Source: Staphylococcus piscifermentans
GTDB taxonomy: Bacteria; Bacillota; Bacilli; Staphylococcales; Staphylococcaceae
DNA length: 64,000 nucleotides
Assembly: GCF_900186985.1 (NCBI RefSeq)
Contig: NZ_LT906447.1
Coordinates: 1,178,001 to 1,242,000 of the forward strand
Reading direction: 5' to 3'
Both the position numbers and the translations under genes were made by a program. Shown in pieces: positions 8,796 to 19,022 of the stretch. Numbering within the stretch: position 1 is the stretch's first letter; every line of letters begins with the position of its first letter. Below the pieces are notes generated by a model, which saw only the letters and a list, made by a program, of their open reading frames with translations, had not been told where the DNA came from and searched no databases.

Positions 8796-9926
8796 ATGGT
8801 CCAACCTACACGCTTAGCTTTATTAAAAGAAATAGCTGAATATTTGAATGAAGAAACTGAAATTTATGCCATGATGCACGGTGCTTTAAAGCGTTTGATT
8901 GAAGGCAGTTCATTTTCTACAGGTTGGATTTTCTTTATTAATGAGGACGGCATTCAAGAAATGGTAGCAGATTATCATCTTCCGCCATCTTTAATGAAAG
9001 AAGATTGCAAGAATATGAACGAAGGGACTTGTTGGTGTGTACAAGCCTATAATAGCGAGCGATTGACCAAAGCTTCGAACATTATTCATTGTTCCAGAAT
9101 CAGTGCGGCTAATCAGAAGTATCAGGACGAATCTGCAGATATTACGCATCATGCTACGGTGCCGCTGCGCTCAGGATCTGAAAAGTTCGGGTTATTGAAT
9201 GTAGCTTCTCCTAAGACAGTAAAATATTCAGAAGAAGATTTAGAGTTGTTAGAATCTGTAGCCTTTCAAATAGGTTCAACGATTAAGCGTATCGAGCTTA
9301 CGAACCAAGAGAAAGAAGCTGCCAGACTTAACGAACGTAATCGCTTAGCACGCGACTTACATGATTCGGTCAACCAAATGCTTTTTTCATTAAAACTGAC
9401 TGCTCATGCGGCATATGGTATGACTAAAGAACCAGTGTCTAAAAAAGCTTTTCAAACCATTGAAACGACCAGTCAGCAAGCGGTGAATGAAATGCGTGCC
9501 TTGATATGGCAATTAAAGCCTGTAGGTCTGGAACATGGACTTGTAAATGCCATTAAACGTTATTGTGAGTTGATTGGCATCGAACCTGAAATACAAGTAG
9601 AGGGTTTAATTGATTTGTCCAGCAGTATTGAAGAACATGTGTATAGAATTGTGCAAGAAGCGGTAAATAATATTAAAAAGCACACCAATACTCACCAAGT
9701 TCGTCTCAGCTTGACGCAAACTGAACATCATTTTAACGTAACCATTGCGGATGAAGGAAAAGGATTTAACTCTGACTTAATCGGTGAAACTTCACATGGT
9801 ATTCATAATATGAAACAACGTATTAAACAAATACATGGACAGATTGAAATAAATTCTATAATTAATCAAGGTACAAGCATACAATTACAAATACCAGTTA
9901 CCAGTAGAGATAAGGAGCATGAATGA
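8796..9926 (+). CDS. airS: Oxygen/redox-sensing histidine kinase AirS (YhcS)
   Basis: The 376-residue protein has an N-terminal GAF domain (about 20-165), a HisKA_3 dimerisation domain with phospho-acceptor H189 (ARDLHDSVNQ) and a HATPase_c domain (VQEAVNNIKKH, DEGKGF, GIHNMKQR). The GAF domain carries four cysteines, C71, C79, C81 and C99. AirS of S. aureus is reported to hold a redox-active 2Fe-2S cluster, and this cysteine set fits that. No membrane segment is seen, so it is cytosolic. The ATG at 8796 follows AAGGAG. It overlaps airR by 4 bases. Confidence 0.9.
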   Translation: MVQPTRLALLKEIAEYLNEETEIYAMMHGALKRLIEGSSFSTGWIFFINEDGIQEMVADYHLPPSLMKEDCKNMNEGTCWCVQAYNSERLTKASNIIHCSRISAANQKYQDESADITHHATVPLRSGSEKFGLLNVASPKTVKYSEEDLELLESVAFQIGSTIKRIELTNQEKEAARLNERNRLARDLHDSVNQMLFSLKLTAHAAYGMTKEPVSKKAFQTIETTSQQAVNEMRALIWQLKPVGLEHGLVNAIKRYCELIGIEPEIQVEGLIDLSSSIEEHVYRIVQEAVNNIKKHTNTHQVRLSLTQTEHHFNVTIADEGKGFNSDLIGETSHGIHNMKQRIKQIHGQIEINSIINQGTSIQLQIPVTSRDKEHE

Positions 9927-10555
9927 TGACGTATCGTGTCACTTTAGTAGATGATCATTATATTGTCCGGCAAGGATTAGAATTTTTAATCTCCACCATT
10001 GATGATTTATCCGTGGATGGAAGTTTTTCAAACGGAAAAGAATTCTTTGAAGCGTTAGAGTCCGCACAACAGCTTCCTGATGTTGTCTTACTAGACTTAG
10101 TAATGCCGGAAATGAATGGAATCGAAGTCACTGAAAAATTAAAAAAAGAATATCCGTCTATTAAAATATTAGTTCTCACAAGCTATGCAGACGATGAACA
10201 TGTCATCTCAGCAATTAATAAAGGGGCAGATGGTTATGAGATGAAAGATGTTGAACCTGATGCGCTTATTCAATCAATACATAAGGTATTGCAAGGATCT
10301 AAAATGATTCATCCGGAAATACAAAAAGTAATCGATGATGTGGCTAAAAAACCGCATTATATAAATAAACTTTCAAACCGAGAGACCGAGGTTTTAAAAG
10401 AAATGGCTAAAGGTAAGACAAACAAAGAAATTGCTGAAACACTCTTTGTATCTGAAAAAACAGTAAAAACGCATGTCAGTCATATCTTTTCAAAATTACA
10501 AGTCACAGATAGAACACAAGCAGCTATTTATGCAATGGAAAATAAATTAATTTAA
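9923..10555 (+). CDS. airR: Response regulator AirR (YhcR), NarL/LuxR type
   Basis: The N-terminal receiver domain has the acidic pair D10-D11 and phospho-acceptor D58 (VVLLDLVMPEMNG). The C-terminal LuxR-type helix-turn-helix (about residues 140-205: LSNRETEVLKEMAKGKTNKEIAETL) binds DNA. The 210-residue length is standard. It is co-translated with airS through an ATGATGA overlap with AAGGAG upstream. In S. aureus this pair controls anaerobic and cell-wall genes; the regulon here is inferred. Confidence 0.92.
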   Translation: MMTYRVTLVDDHYIVRQGLEFLISTIDDLSVDGSFSNGKEFFEALESAQQLPDVVLLDLVMPEMNGIEVTEKLKKEYPSIKILVLTSYADDEHVISAINKGADGYEMKDVEPDALIQSIHKVLQGSKMIHPEIQKVIDDVAKKPHYINKLSNRETEVLKEMAKGKTNKEIAETLFVSEKTVKTHVSHIFSKLQVTDRTQAAIYAMENKLI

Positions 10556-10564
10556 TATTATTTT

Positions 10565-10613
10565 ATAGTGGTGAAAAGCTTAATTGACAGCGATTTCACC
10601 ACTATTTATTTTT
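10565..10613 (+). terminator. Terminator after airSR
   Basis: A 12-bp perfect stem, ATAGTGGTGAAA / TTTCACCACTAT, is followed by TTATTTTT. Confidence 0.9.
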
Positions 10614-10700
10614 AGTGAAAATCATCACAATTAAAATAATATTTCCTTTTTCTGAAAAATCTGATTATAATAGATGTAAAGGGATCAGGGGGTATGCAAA

Positions 10701-11981
10701 ATGAAAAGTAAACATTTAACAATAAACATTGTGGTTGCACTGATTTTAGGTATTGTAATTGGTTCTATTTGTGATATTTTTGCGCAATCAAATACGGTAA
10801 AGTTTGTTGACCAATATTTCTTTAATACTGTGGGTCAAATCTTCTTAAATTTAATCTTTATGCTCGTCGTACCTGTTGTATTTGTATCAATCGTCTTAGG
10901 GGTAGTGGGAGTCGGTGATCCGAAATTATTAGGAGGAATTGGTTTAAAGACACTGGTCTACTTCTTGTGCACCACGGCCATTGCTATCACAATCGCTATT
11001 CTCCTAGCGTTAGCTATCAAACCTGGCGCTGGTCATTCAGATTTATTAAAAAGCGCAGATGTAGCTTCCTATCAAAAAACATTAGATAAACAAAATGAAG
11101 GAACAGAGGCACCTGCCAAGCAAACGTTCGATCAGACCTTGATTAACCTCTTCCCGAAAAATCCGCTTGAAGCAATGACACAAGGTAATATGCTTCAAGT
11201 CATTACGTTCTCAATTTTTATTGGAATTGGAATTATGGTAATAGGGGAAAAGGCACTAATTGTTCGACAATTCTTTGAACAATTTAATGACGTTCTGATG
11301 TATATTATTTCAATGATAATGACAGTGTTTGCGCCAATAGGAACGTTCTGTTTAGTTGCACATGCATTTACTGGAGCTGGATTTGGTGCTATTAAACAGT
11401 TAGGTTTGTATTTCATAGTCGTACTGATAGCGCTAATTTTACATTTCTTCCTCATTTATGGTGGAACCATCAAATTCATAGCTAAAGATAGTCCTATTAA
11501 ATTCTTTAAAGGGTTCATTCCAGCTATTACAATTGGTTTCGGCGGTTCAAGTTCAAATGCGGCACTGCCTGTCTCTATGGAATGTACGAAAAAAATGGGC
11601 GTACGGCCAGAAATCGCTTCGTTTGTTCAACCTTTAGGTGCAACGATTAATATGGATGGCACAGCAATCATGCAAGGTGTGGCTACTATCTTTATTGCTC
11701 AAATTTCAGGAGCGAATCTTACAATTGTTCAAATTTTAACTGTTATTGTTATTGCAGTTATCGCAAGTATTGGTACAGCAGGGGTTCCAGGAGTAGGACT
11801 GATCATGCTGGCAATGGTACTGACTGCGGTAGATTTAAACCCTGCAGCTATCGGTATTATTATCGGTATAGATAGATTGCTGGATATGACCAGAACTGCA
11901 GTAAATATTACAGGGGATGCAGCTTGTGCCTTTATGATTTCTAAACAAGAAGATAAAAAGTTGGCTAAAAAAGCAAATTAA
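10701..11981 (+). CDS. Dicarboxylate/amino-acid:cation symporter (DAACS family)
   Basis: The 426-residue, multi-pass membrane protein belongs to the glutamate/aspartate/C4-dicarboxylate symporters. Family signatures are the serine-rich hairpin GGSSSNAALPVSMEC, the TM7 motif NMDGTAIMQGVATIFIAQ, the second re-entrant loop AGVPGVGLIML, and the TM8 DRLLDMTRTAVNITGD motif with substrate-binding D and R/T residues. GltT-like glutamate uptake is likely, but dicarboxylate cannot be excluded. It stands alone with its own promoter region and terminator. Confidence 0.9.
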   Translation: MKSKHLTINIVVALILGIVIGSICDIFAQSNTVKFVDQYFFNTVGQIFLNLIFMLVVPVVFVSIVLGVVGVGDPKLLGGIGLKTLVYFLCTTAIAITIAILLALAIKPGAGHSDLLKSADVASYQKTLDKQNEGTEAPAKQTFDQTLINLFPKNPLEAMTQGNMLQVITFSIFIGIGIMVIGEKALIVRQFFEQFNDVLMYIISMIMTVFAPIGTFCLVAHAFTGAGFGAIKQLGLYFIVVLIALILHFFLIYGGTIKFIAKDSPIKFFKGFIPAITIGFGGSSSNAALPVSMECTKKMGVRPEIASFVQPLGATINMDGTAIMQGVATIFIAQISGANLTIVQILTVIVIAVIASIGTAGVPGVGLIMLAMVLTAVDLNPAAIGIIIGIDRLLDMTRTAVNITGDAACAFMISKQEDKKLAKKAN

Positions 11982-11988
11982 ATATTAA

Positions 11989-12041
11989 GAGAGTGGGCGA
12001 CGAAATAATTTAAATTATTATTTCTACCCCGCTCTTTTTTT
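11989..12041 (+). terminator. Terminator after the DAACS symporter
   Basis: AGAG.GGG / CCCC.CTCT flank an inner GAAATAA/TTATTTC stem, with a T tail. The GAAATAA...TTATTTC core recurs in the terminators near 6200, 30215 and 38050. Confidence 0.85.
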
Positions 12042-12402
12042 GAGTTAATCACTTACTTGGGTTTAAAAGTTTCTTTTTAAGGTAAAATTAACTTAAAATA
12101 AAAAAATGACTTGAAAAAACATACAGATTCGCCATAATAGAGTATGAAGCCTTACCCCTTTAACGATAAAAAATAAATAAAATGTTTGGAAACACCGGCA
12201 ATTGCAAATGCAACTCTTAATGTAGTGATTATGTTTGATAATTTAGACAATTTCGGCTTTAATGAAATACGTTAAAAATTACATTTTCACTCTTTTAATT
12301 TTGTTGATTTTGTATTAAGATGTAATTTGTGTTTCAAGAAATGTGTATAATTGCAATTTCTTGTGTCCGGTGAAATTTCACAATAGAAAGGTAGATAAGA
12401 TA
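12042..12402. other. Gene-free AT-rich region before the HTH regulator
   Basis: About 360 bases without a credible ORF. The last 70 bases carry a TATAAT hexamer (12346-12351) flanked by an 8-bp inverted repeat. The remainder is AT-rich with scattered short repeats but no feature I can name. Confidence 0.5.
12335..12363. promoter_or_regulatory. Candidate operator over the -10 box of the HTH regulator gene
   Basis: CAAGAAAT (12335-12342) and ATTTCTTG (12356-12363) form an 8-bp inverted repeat with a 13-base spacer that contains TATAAT (12346-12351). Placement over the -10 element suggests repression, plausibly autoregulation by the HTH protein encoded 40 bases downstream. Confidence 0.5.
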
Positions 12403-12867
12403 ATGGATAGACAAAGTTTTACAGATTTAATTCAAACAAAGTTCAAGATGGTTAGAATAGAAGCAGGTTATACACAAGATACAATGGCTCAAACAATCGG
12501 CTTATCAAAGAAAACACTTGTTCAAATTGAAAAAGAACGTGTGTTGCCGAACTGGACAACTTGTGTTTCAATTTGTGCTTTATTCAGAGATTCAGATGTT
12601 TTGAACAGCACATTCGGTTGTGATCCATTAGAAATAGTACAAACAATTTCAAGAAATCATTGTGCGTATCCTAAGCACCCAACTACTAGCGACATCTACT
12701 GGGATACAAAAGACTCTCGCAACGGTTATATCTTACAAGGAAATAAAGTAAGTGAAATCTACCGCGTCTTGAATCAAGATAAACAACCTATTTTCGGTAC
12801 ATCTAAGTTAAGAGAAGCTGAAACTTACTTTGGAAGAATTTCTAAAGATGAATTAGTACATGCTTAA
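12403..12867 (+). CDS. XRE-type HTH transcriptional regulator (SA1665-like)
   Basis: The 154-residue protein has an N-terminal helix-turn-helix (about 12-65: MVRIEAGYTQDTMAQTIGLSKKTLVQIEKER). The C-terminal part has no family I can name. It matches the size and position of the S. aureus regulator SA1665, reported to modulate beta-lactam resistance; that link rests on context and recall. The start ATG at 12403 follows GAAAGGTAG; the frame extends 20 codons upstream through the putative operator and is unlikely to be coding. Confidence 0.8.
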   Translation: MDRQSFTDLIQTKFKMVRIEAGYTQDTMAQTIGLSKKTLVQIEKERVLPNWTTCVSICALFRDSDVLNSTFGCDPLEIVQTISRNHCAYPKHPTTSDIYWDTKDSRNGYILQGNKVSEIYRVLNQDKQPIFGTSKLREAETYFGRISKDELVHA

Positions 12868-12941
12868 AACTTGGTAGGACATAAGTGAAAACGGAATCTC
12901 TTAATGAGATTAATATACTTAAACTATAGATGAGTAATAAA

Positions 12942-12979
12942 AAGATTGGTGACTGCAGAAGGTCATCAATCTTTTTTTA
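12942..12979 (+). terminator. Terminator after the HTH regulator
   Basis: AAGATTGGTGAC / GTCATCAATCTT stem with seven T residues. Confidence 0.88.
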
Positions 12980-13056
12980 CGATTTTAAAATTAGTCTTAA
13001 ATTCAAAAATACTGTAAAATACATTGCACGAGTGTTAAATAAAAGGAGATACCAAA

Positions 13057-14187
13057 ATGCACGCTTTATTAGTGATATTATTTATGATTGTCATTGGTGC
13101 GTTAATCGGTGGAGTGACTAATATTATTGCAATTAAGATGTTGTTTCATCCACAGCGCGCTTACCATATCGGTAAATGGCGCATACCATTTACTCCAGGT
13201 TTAGTACCTAAACGCAGAGAAGAAATTGCCTATAAAATCGGGAATGTAATTGAAGAGCATTTAATCACTGAATCGTTAATCAAAGAAAAAATCAGTTCAT
13301 TAAGTGCACGCCAAGCGATTGAGAATTTTATTTCACAGCAAATACAGAAATTGAAAAGTGACGATGCAACATTGCAAAATTTTGCCCGCTATTTTGATAT
13401 TGATTTAGCTCAAACCGCTGAAGATAAGTTACGCACGGTTATTGATAATAAATTAAGTCAATATTATAGCGAGCATCAACAAGAAGCGTTGAAGCATTTA
13501 ATTCCTAAAGAATTAGAAGCAGAATTAGATGAAAAGGTAGAAGCGCTTACCCCGTTGCTTTGTGATCGCGCACGTATTTATTTGTCCTCAGCAAAAGGGG
13601 AGCAAGACATCTATAATATGTTAGATACATTTTTCACTGAAAAAGGTAAGATAGTCGGCTTACTACAGATGTTTATGACAAAAGAAAGTATCGCAGAACG
13701 TATTCAGCTGGAATTGATTCGTTTAACCAACCACCCGAAAGCACGTAAAATTGCGGCCCAACTGATTAGTAATGAATATGAAACCTTGAAAAACAAACCT
13801 TTCGGCGAAGTTATCGACTCAGAACAATACAACAATATTAAAGATAAGTTTACTCCGTTGATTTTATCTTATGCTGATATTTCAGGGCGTGTTCATCAAC
13901 CGTTAAAAGAATTAGCACCAAACTTAATGGAGTATGTTGAGCAACACGCAGCGAGCTGGACTACGAACCTTATTGTAGAGAAAGCAGCTGAGCACCTTTC
14001 TGCAATTATGCAACAAGTTAACTTAAGCGGTATTGTTGAAGAACAAATTAATTCATTTGATTTAGATTATATCGAAAGTTTGATTATTGAAATAGCTAAT
14101 AAAGAATTGAAATTAATTATGTTGCTTGGATTCTTATTAGGCGGAATTATTGGTTGTTTCCAAGGGATTATTGCATTATTTGTTTAA
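13057..14187 (+). CDS. DUF445 family membrane-associated protein (YheB-like)
   Basis: The 376-residue protein has a hydrophobic N-terminus (ILFMIVIGALIGGVTNIIAIKMLFHP) and a hydrophobic C-terminal hairpin (MLLGFLLGGIIGCFQGIIALFV), with a long, mostly helical middle. This layout and the GGVTN.IAIKMLFHP motif define DUF445. The biochemical role is unknown. AAAAGGAGAT precedes the ATG. In Firmicutes it is often followed, as here, by a YlbF-family gene. Confidence 0.85.
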   Translation: MHALLVILFMIVIGALIGGVTNIIAIKMLFHPQRAYHIGKWRIPFTPGLVPKRREEIAYKIGNVIEEHLITESLIKEKISSLSARQAIENFISQQIQKLKSDDATLQNFARYFDIDLAQTAEDKLRTVIDNKLSQYYSEHQQEALKHLIPKELEAELDEKVEALTPLLCDRARIYLSSAKGEQDIYNMLDTFFTEKGKIVGLLQMFMTKESIAERIQLELIRLTNHPKARKIAAQLISNEYETLKNKPFGEVIDSEQYNNIKDKFTPLILSYADISGRVHQPLKELAPNLMEYVEQHAASWTTNLIVEKAAEHLSAIMQQVNLSGIVEEQINSFDLDYIESLIIEIANKELKLIMLLGFLLGGIIGCFQGIIALFV

Positions 14188-14350
14188 AGTTCGTAAATTA
14201 AGGAATGTAATAAAAGGTAGAGTTAGTTACAAATATAGATGCAAGAATTAAGCGGCGATTGAGCAATGACTAAATGTTTCGACACCGGTCTTTATTTATG
14301 TTATTGTAATGACGGCGTAGTTACACAAATATTAAGAGGAGTGAATTTAA

Positions 14351-14695
14351 ATGGCAGTAAATTTACATGATCATGCACACAAATTAGAAGAAGCGTTAAG
14401 AAACAGCGAAGAATACAAAGCAATCAAAGATGCTTACGACAAAGTTAAAGCGCATGAAGAATCTAAAAAATTATTCGATGAGTTCCGTGAAACTCAATTG
14501 AAATTCCAACAAATGCAAATGCAAGGCGAACAAATCGAAGAAGAAGATTTGAAAAAAGCCCAAGAACAAGCTCAAGCAATTGAAAAAGACGAAAACATTG
14601 CAGAATTAATGGCTGCAGAACAACAAATGAGCCAAGTATTCCAAGAAATCAACCAAATTATTGTTAAACCATTAGACGAAGTTTATGCTGACTAA
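14351..14695 (+). CDS. YlbF/YmcA-family protein (UPF0342)
   Basis: This 114-residue helical, glutamine- and glutamate-rich protein shows the family pattern: [38 protein letters not shown], followed by an amphipathic helix and a C-terminal [13 protein letters not shown]. Relatives in Bacillus (YlbF, YmcA, YheA) are soluble partners in RNA-processing or developmental complexes. The function of this subfamily member is not established. It has a strong ribosome site (AAGAGGAGTG) and its own terminator. Confidence 0.85.
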   Translation: MAVNLHDHAHKLEEALRNSEEYKAIKDAYDKVKAHEESKKLFDEFRETQLKFQQMQMQGEQIEEEDLKKAQEQAQAIEKDENIAELMAAEQQMSQVFQEINQIIVKPLDEVYAD

Positions 14696-14720
14696 TTCTG
14701 ACAATTAGGTTGTATCAAAA

Positions 14721-14752
14721 CTGCTGAATAGTGATATTCAGCAGTTTTTTTA
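14721..14752 (+). terminator. Terminator after the YlbF-family gene
   Basis: CTGCTGAAT / ATTCAGCAG stem followed by TTTTTTT. Confidence 0.9.
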
Positions 14753-14898
14753 TGGTATTTTACAGGTAATGTTCTTTAGACGACAGAGTTCGAAATATGG
14801 TAAAATGAAGTGATACTTTTATACTCAATTTATCGGTTCTTACATAAAAGTTCTGTAAAAAAATAAGAGTTTTATCTCAAAAAGGAGTCTTCCGATAT

Positions 14899-16089
14899 AT
14901 GGTGAAATTTATTCATTGTGCAGACTTGCATTTAGATAGTCCGTTCAAATCACATAATCATTTAAGTCCTAATATTTATGAAGATGTTAAAAAAAGTACA
15001 TACGAAAGTTTTAAATCAATTATCGACTATGCTTTGCGTGAAGAAGTCGATTTTATTGTTATTGCCGGCGATTTATTTGATAAAGAAAATCGTTCATTAA
15101 GAGCAGAAGTCTTTTTAAAAGAACAATTTAAAAGATTAGAAAAAGAACAAATATTTGTGTATCTCTGTCATGGAAACCATGATCCTTTGTCTGAAATGAT
15201 TACTTCTGAATGGCCGACTAATGTTTCTGTTTTTAATAAAAATGTAGAAACATATCAAACGATTACGAAGCATGGAGAGAAAATACTGTTACATGGTTTC
15301 AGTTATCAAAATGATGAAAGCTATGAAAATAAATTAGATGAATACCCGTCCAGTCAAGGAGAAAAAGGACTGCATATTGGTGTATTACATGGTACATATA
15401 GCAAATCATCAGACAATCACCGTTATACAGAGTTTCTCTTAGAGGATTTGAATACAAAGTTGTATCACTATTGGGCTTTGGGTCATATTCATGAACGTTC
15501 GCAATTAAGTGATATGCCTCCAATCTATTATCCTGGTAACATTCAAGGCCGCCACTTTAATGAACAAGGAGAAAAGGGCTGCTTGCTTGTAGAAGGCGAC
15601 GAATTGAAATTAGATGTTAAATTTATTCCAACCCAATATATTCGATTTGACGAAGTGAAAATTGAAACCAAAGCGACTTCAAAGCAAGGCATTTATGAAG
15701 TGATTCAAAAATTTAAAGACAGTGTTAGAAACCAAGGGAAAGCTTTCTACCGTATTCATTTAGAAATTGATAGCGATGCACCTGTGGCTGCGCAAGATAT
15801 TGTGCAAGTAGAAGAAATGATACGTGAATATGAAGAAAACGAAACTCAATTTATCTATGTGGAAGATTTAATTGTTACTTATAAAGATGACGAATCGCGA
15901 CCTATTGAACAAGAATTTTCAACTGAATTAAAAAATGATGAAACAGTTTTTGATAACGCGATGAGTGATTTGTATCTTAATCCGAAGGCATCAAAATATC
16001 TAGACAATTACAATGATTTTGATAAAACGCAATTAATAAATCGTGCAGAATCTTTATTGAAGTCGGACTTAAGAGGTGAGAAGCAGTGA
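14899..16089 (+). CDS. yhaO: Metallophosphoesterase / SbcD-like nuclease YhaO
   Basis: The N-terminal calcineurin-like domain shows the metal-binding motifs: FIHCADLHLDSPF (D-x-H), IAGDLFDKENRS (GD), CHGNHDP (GNHD), GVLHGTYS and ALGHIHER (GH.H). At 396 residues it is close to Bacillus YhaO. It is predicted to form a Mre11/Rad50-type nuclease complex with the downstream ATPase, to which it is translationally coupled (4-base overlap). DNA end or stalled-structure processing is inferred from the family. Confidence 0.88.
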   Translation: MVKFIHCADLHLDSPFKSHNHLSPNIYEDVKKSTYESFKSIIDYALREEVDFIVIAGDLFDKENRSLRAEVFLKEQFKRLEKEQIFVYLCHGNHDPLSEMITSEWPTNVSVFNKNVETYQTITKHGEKILLHGFSYQNDESYENKLDEYPSSQGEKGLHIGVLHGTYSKSSDNHRYTEFLLEDLNTKLYHYWALGHIHERSQLSDMPPIYYPGNIQGRHFNEQGEKGCLLVEGDELKLDVKFIPTQYIRFDEVKIETKATSKQGIYEVIQKFKDSVRNQGKAFYRIHLEIDSDAPVAAQDIVQVEEMIREYEENETQFIYVEDLIVTYKDDESRPIEQEFSTELKNDETVFDNAMSDLYLNPKASKYLDNYNDFDKTQLINRAESLLKSDLRGEKQ

Positions 16090-19022
16090 GAATCAAAGCA
16101 TTAGATATTTATGGCTATGGTAAATTCGTCGAAAGAAAAATTCAGTTTAATACATCGTTAACAGAAGTGTTTGGTGAAAATGAAGCGGGTAAATCAACAG
16201 TCCAAGCATTTATTCACTCAATATTATTTGGATTTCCCACAAAGCGTGAAAGCGAGCCGAGATTTGAACCGAGACTAGGGAATCAATATGGCGGTAAACT
16301 CTATTTAGTTCTAGATGATGGCCAAGAAATTGAAGTTGAACGTGTAAAAGGTGCAGCCCAAGGTGATGTTAAAGTTTATTTAGAAAACGGCGGCATTCGT
16401 GATGAAGCTTGGCTGCAGAAGAAATTGAATTATATTGATAAATCTACCTACAAAGGCATCTATTCATTTGATGTATTAGGTCTGCAAAATATCAACCGCA
16501 ATATGGATGAAAACCAATTGCAAGAATATTTATTGCAAGCAGGTGCGCTAGGCTCCACTCAATTTACAACTATGCGCACACAGTTGGATGAACGTAAGAA
16601 CGAACTCTATAAACGCTCTGGGAAGAATCCGATCATCAATCAGCAAATCAAGCAATTAAATGAACTGGAAAATCAAATTCGCGAACAAGAAAGTCATCTC
16701 GAATCTTATCATCGACTCGTAGATGATAAAGATAAAGCAGAGCGTCGCTTGAATCATTTGCATCAAAATTTACTTCAGCTTTCTAAAATGCATGAAGCCA
16801 AACAAAAGGAGCTCGCTTTGCATGATCAGTCACAAGAATGGAAAGCACTCGAACATGAATTGAATATAGAACCGCTTGATTTTCCTGAACAAGGAATTGA
16901 AAGATATGAGACTTCAAAACAACAAAGCGATCAATTGAAGAAAGATATTGGTTTGCGTCAAGAAAAATTAAATCAACTAAAGAGTGAAAACGAACAAATT
17001 GACGTTCCTAAAACTACGGACATAGATGCTCTGAACCAAATTGCGAAACAAGAAAACGCAGTAAGACAACAAGAAAATGACTTAAAAAGTATTAATAAAG
17101 AAATAAATGATAAAGAGCGTGAAGTGCAAAGTTTAAAATCCAATATCGGGTGGAAAGAATTTCATGCAGATGTGGATGTTTCTGAAAGTGTAAAAAGCTA
17201 TGCTAGTCATCAAATCGCAGAGAAAAACGAACAAGCCTCATATATTACTCAACTTAAACGTACTTTAGAAGAACAAGAGATTGAGCAAGCAAATGTTCAA
17301 GAAGAGCAAGAAGTAGTGAAAAACGCCTTAGTTCCTGATGAAGTATTTGAAAAGAAAAAGCAATATAATCAACAGGCATTTGAACTCAAAGAGAAAAAGA
17401 ATTTATACCAAAAAATGAAAGATGCTTTTGATATTGAGCAACAAGAGAGAGATCGTAAACAGAAAATGCTACGTATCACTTTTGCCATCTTAGCTCTTAT
17501 CGGTGCAGGCTTAGCAGTCTTTTCTTTTGTGACTCAAACTATGGTGTTTGCAATTATCTTTGCGATTGCAGCTATAGGTTTTATTATTGGCGCTGTGATG
17601 GTGAAATCAACTGAAGTTGGTCATAGTGAAGCCTTTACTTCAGAAATAGCACAATTAGAAAAGCAAAATGCTGAACTTGAAAATAAATATGATTTAAACT
17701 TTGATCTAGATGAGCAGCATCGTTTACGTGAACAAAATCATAATATTAATAAAACACGGGAAGTGTTGGATAATAAACTTGCTTTAACTCAAGAAAAACT
17801 AGACGAAGCCGAAATCAAATATCAGCAATTAGAAGATAATATTTTAGAAATCAAATCTGATTTACATGTTTCATCTAAGATGACAGACAGCTTAATTTTA
17901 GATGCTATTAAAACAATTGAACGTGTTCAAACATTAACACATCATATAGAAGAATTGAAACAGCAACAACACAACTTGAATAGTGAAATTGAATCTTTTT
18001 ATGCACATGCGAAGCGTGTAACTGAAAATCAAGTAACAGACTATAATCAGCTGTCACTATTTCATGATGTCAGACGTTGGTTAAATCAAGCAGAAGAAAA
18101 TCATGCTAAATGGGCACGTAATAAAGAGAATATTGATTTACTTTCAAATGAATTAAATCAACTACAGACACGTTTAGGTGAAAATACAGCGCTGATTGAA
18201 AAGTTGTTTAATCATGTTAAAGTTGATAATGAAGAAGCTTATTATCGCTATCATCAACGTTATCAAACATATCGCAGCAACCATGCGCGTTATCATGATT
18301 TAAACAAGTATTTGGAAAATCAAAACTTTATGTATGATGATGCTTCGAAATTAAGCGAAAAAACACAAGTACAATTAGAAGATGAAAATAACTTGCTTGC
18401 ACAACAAGTTGATGACTATAACCAACAATTCTTAACTTTGCAAAGCGAAGTAAGTGACTTAAATGCACAAATCAAACATATGGAAACAGATGAAACTTTA
18501 ACTCAGTTAAGACATCGTTATCATATGCTGAAAAATCAATTTAACGAAAATGCGAAAGATTGGGCGAGTCTCAGCTATCTAGAATCCTTAGTAGATGCTC
18601 ATATTCAACAAATCAAGGATAAACGTCTACCACAAGTGATTGATGAAGCGACAAGCATTTTCAGCCGTTTGACACAAGGACGTTATACACAAGTTACCTA
18701 TACTAATGATAATGTCATGGTGAAACATGAAAATGGTCAAATGTATCAACCAAGTGAAATCAGTCAATCTACAAAAGAACTCTTATATATTGCGTTACGC
18801 TTGAGTCTGATTAAAATTCTGCGACCTTATTATTCAATGCCGATTATTATAGATGATGCGTTTGTTCATTTTGATAAACAACGTAAAACTGCTATGATGG
18901 AATATCTCAAAGAAATGGCACAAACTTATCAAGTATTGTACTTTACATGTACTAAAGATAACTTTATACCAACTAAACAAAAAGTAATCCTAGAAAAATT
19001 AGAAGAAGGAGGCAAAAAATGA
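16086..19022 (+). CDS. yhaN: SbcC/Rad50-like ATPase YhaN with central transmembrane hinge
   Basis: The 978-residue protein has an N-terminal ATPase half with Walker A (GENEAGKST, about residues 31-39) and a C-terminal half with a signature-like [16 protein letters not shown] and Walker B ([13 protein letters not shown]). Long coiled coils lie between them. At the middle (about 460-505) are two hydrophobic segments ([19 protein letters not shown] and [21 protein letters not shown]), so the hinge is probably membrane-inserted instead of carrying a zinc hook. The start is GTG, overlapping yhaO; it ends overlapping yhaM by ATGA. Confidence 0.88.
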   Translation: MRIKALDIYGYGKFVERKIQFNTSLTEVFGENEAGKSTVQAFIHSILFGFPTKRESEPRFEPRLGNQYGGKLYLVLDDGQEIEVERVKGAAQGDVKVYLENGGIRDEAWLQKKLNYIDKSTYKGIYSFDVLGLQNINRNMDENQLQEYLLQAGALGSTQFTTMRTQLDERKNELYKRSGKNPIINQQIKQLNELENQIREQESHLESYHRLVDDKDKAERRLNHLHQNLLQLSKMHEAKQKELALHDQSQEWKALEHELNIEPLDFPEQGIERYETSKQQSDQLKKDIGLRQEKLNQLKSENEQIDVPKTTDIDALNQIAKQENAVRQQENDLKSINKEINDKEREVQSLKSNIGWKEFHADVDVSESVKSYASHQIAEKNEQASYITQLKRTLEEQEIEQANVQEEQEVVKNALVPDEVFEKKKQYNQQAFELKEKKNLYQKMKDAFDIEQQERDRKQKMLRITFAILALIGAGLAVFSFVTQTMVFAIIFAIAAIGFIIGAVMVKSTEVGHSEAFTSEIAQLEKQNAELENKYDLNFDLDEQHRLREQNHNINKTREVLDNKLALTQEKLDEAEIKYQQLEDNILEIKSDLHVSSKMTDSLILDAIKTIERVQTLTHHIEELKQQQHNLNSEIESFYAHAKRVTENQVTDYNQLSLFHDVRRWLNQAEENHAKWARNKENIDLLSNELNQLQTRLGENTALIEKLFNHVKVDNEEAYYRYHQRYQTYRSNHARYHDLNKYLENQNFMYDDASKLSEKTQVQLEDENNLLAQQVDDYNQQFLTLQSEVSDLNAQIKHMETDETLTQLRHRYHMLKNQFNENAKDWASLSYLESLVDAHIQQIKDKRLPQVIDEATSIFSRLTQGRYTQVTYTNDNVMVKHENGQMYQPSEISQSTKELLYIALRLSLIKILRPYYSMPIIIDDAFVHFDKQRKTAMMEYLKEMAQTYQVLYFTCTKDNFIPTKQKVILEKLEEGGKK

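Noticed and set aside
12930..13121. 63-codon ORF overlapping the DUF445 start
   Set aside because: It reads through a terminator hairpin and into the DUF445 gene in another frame.
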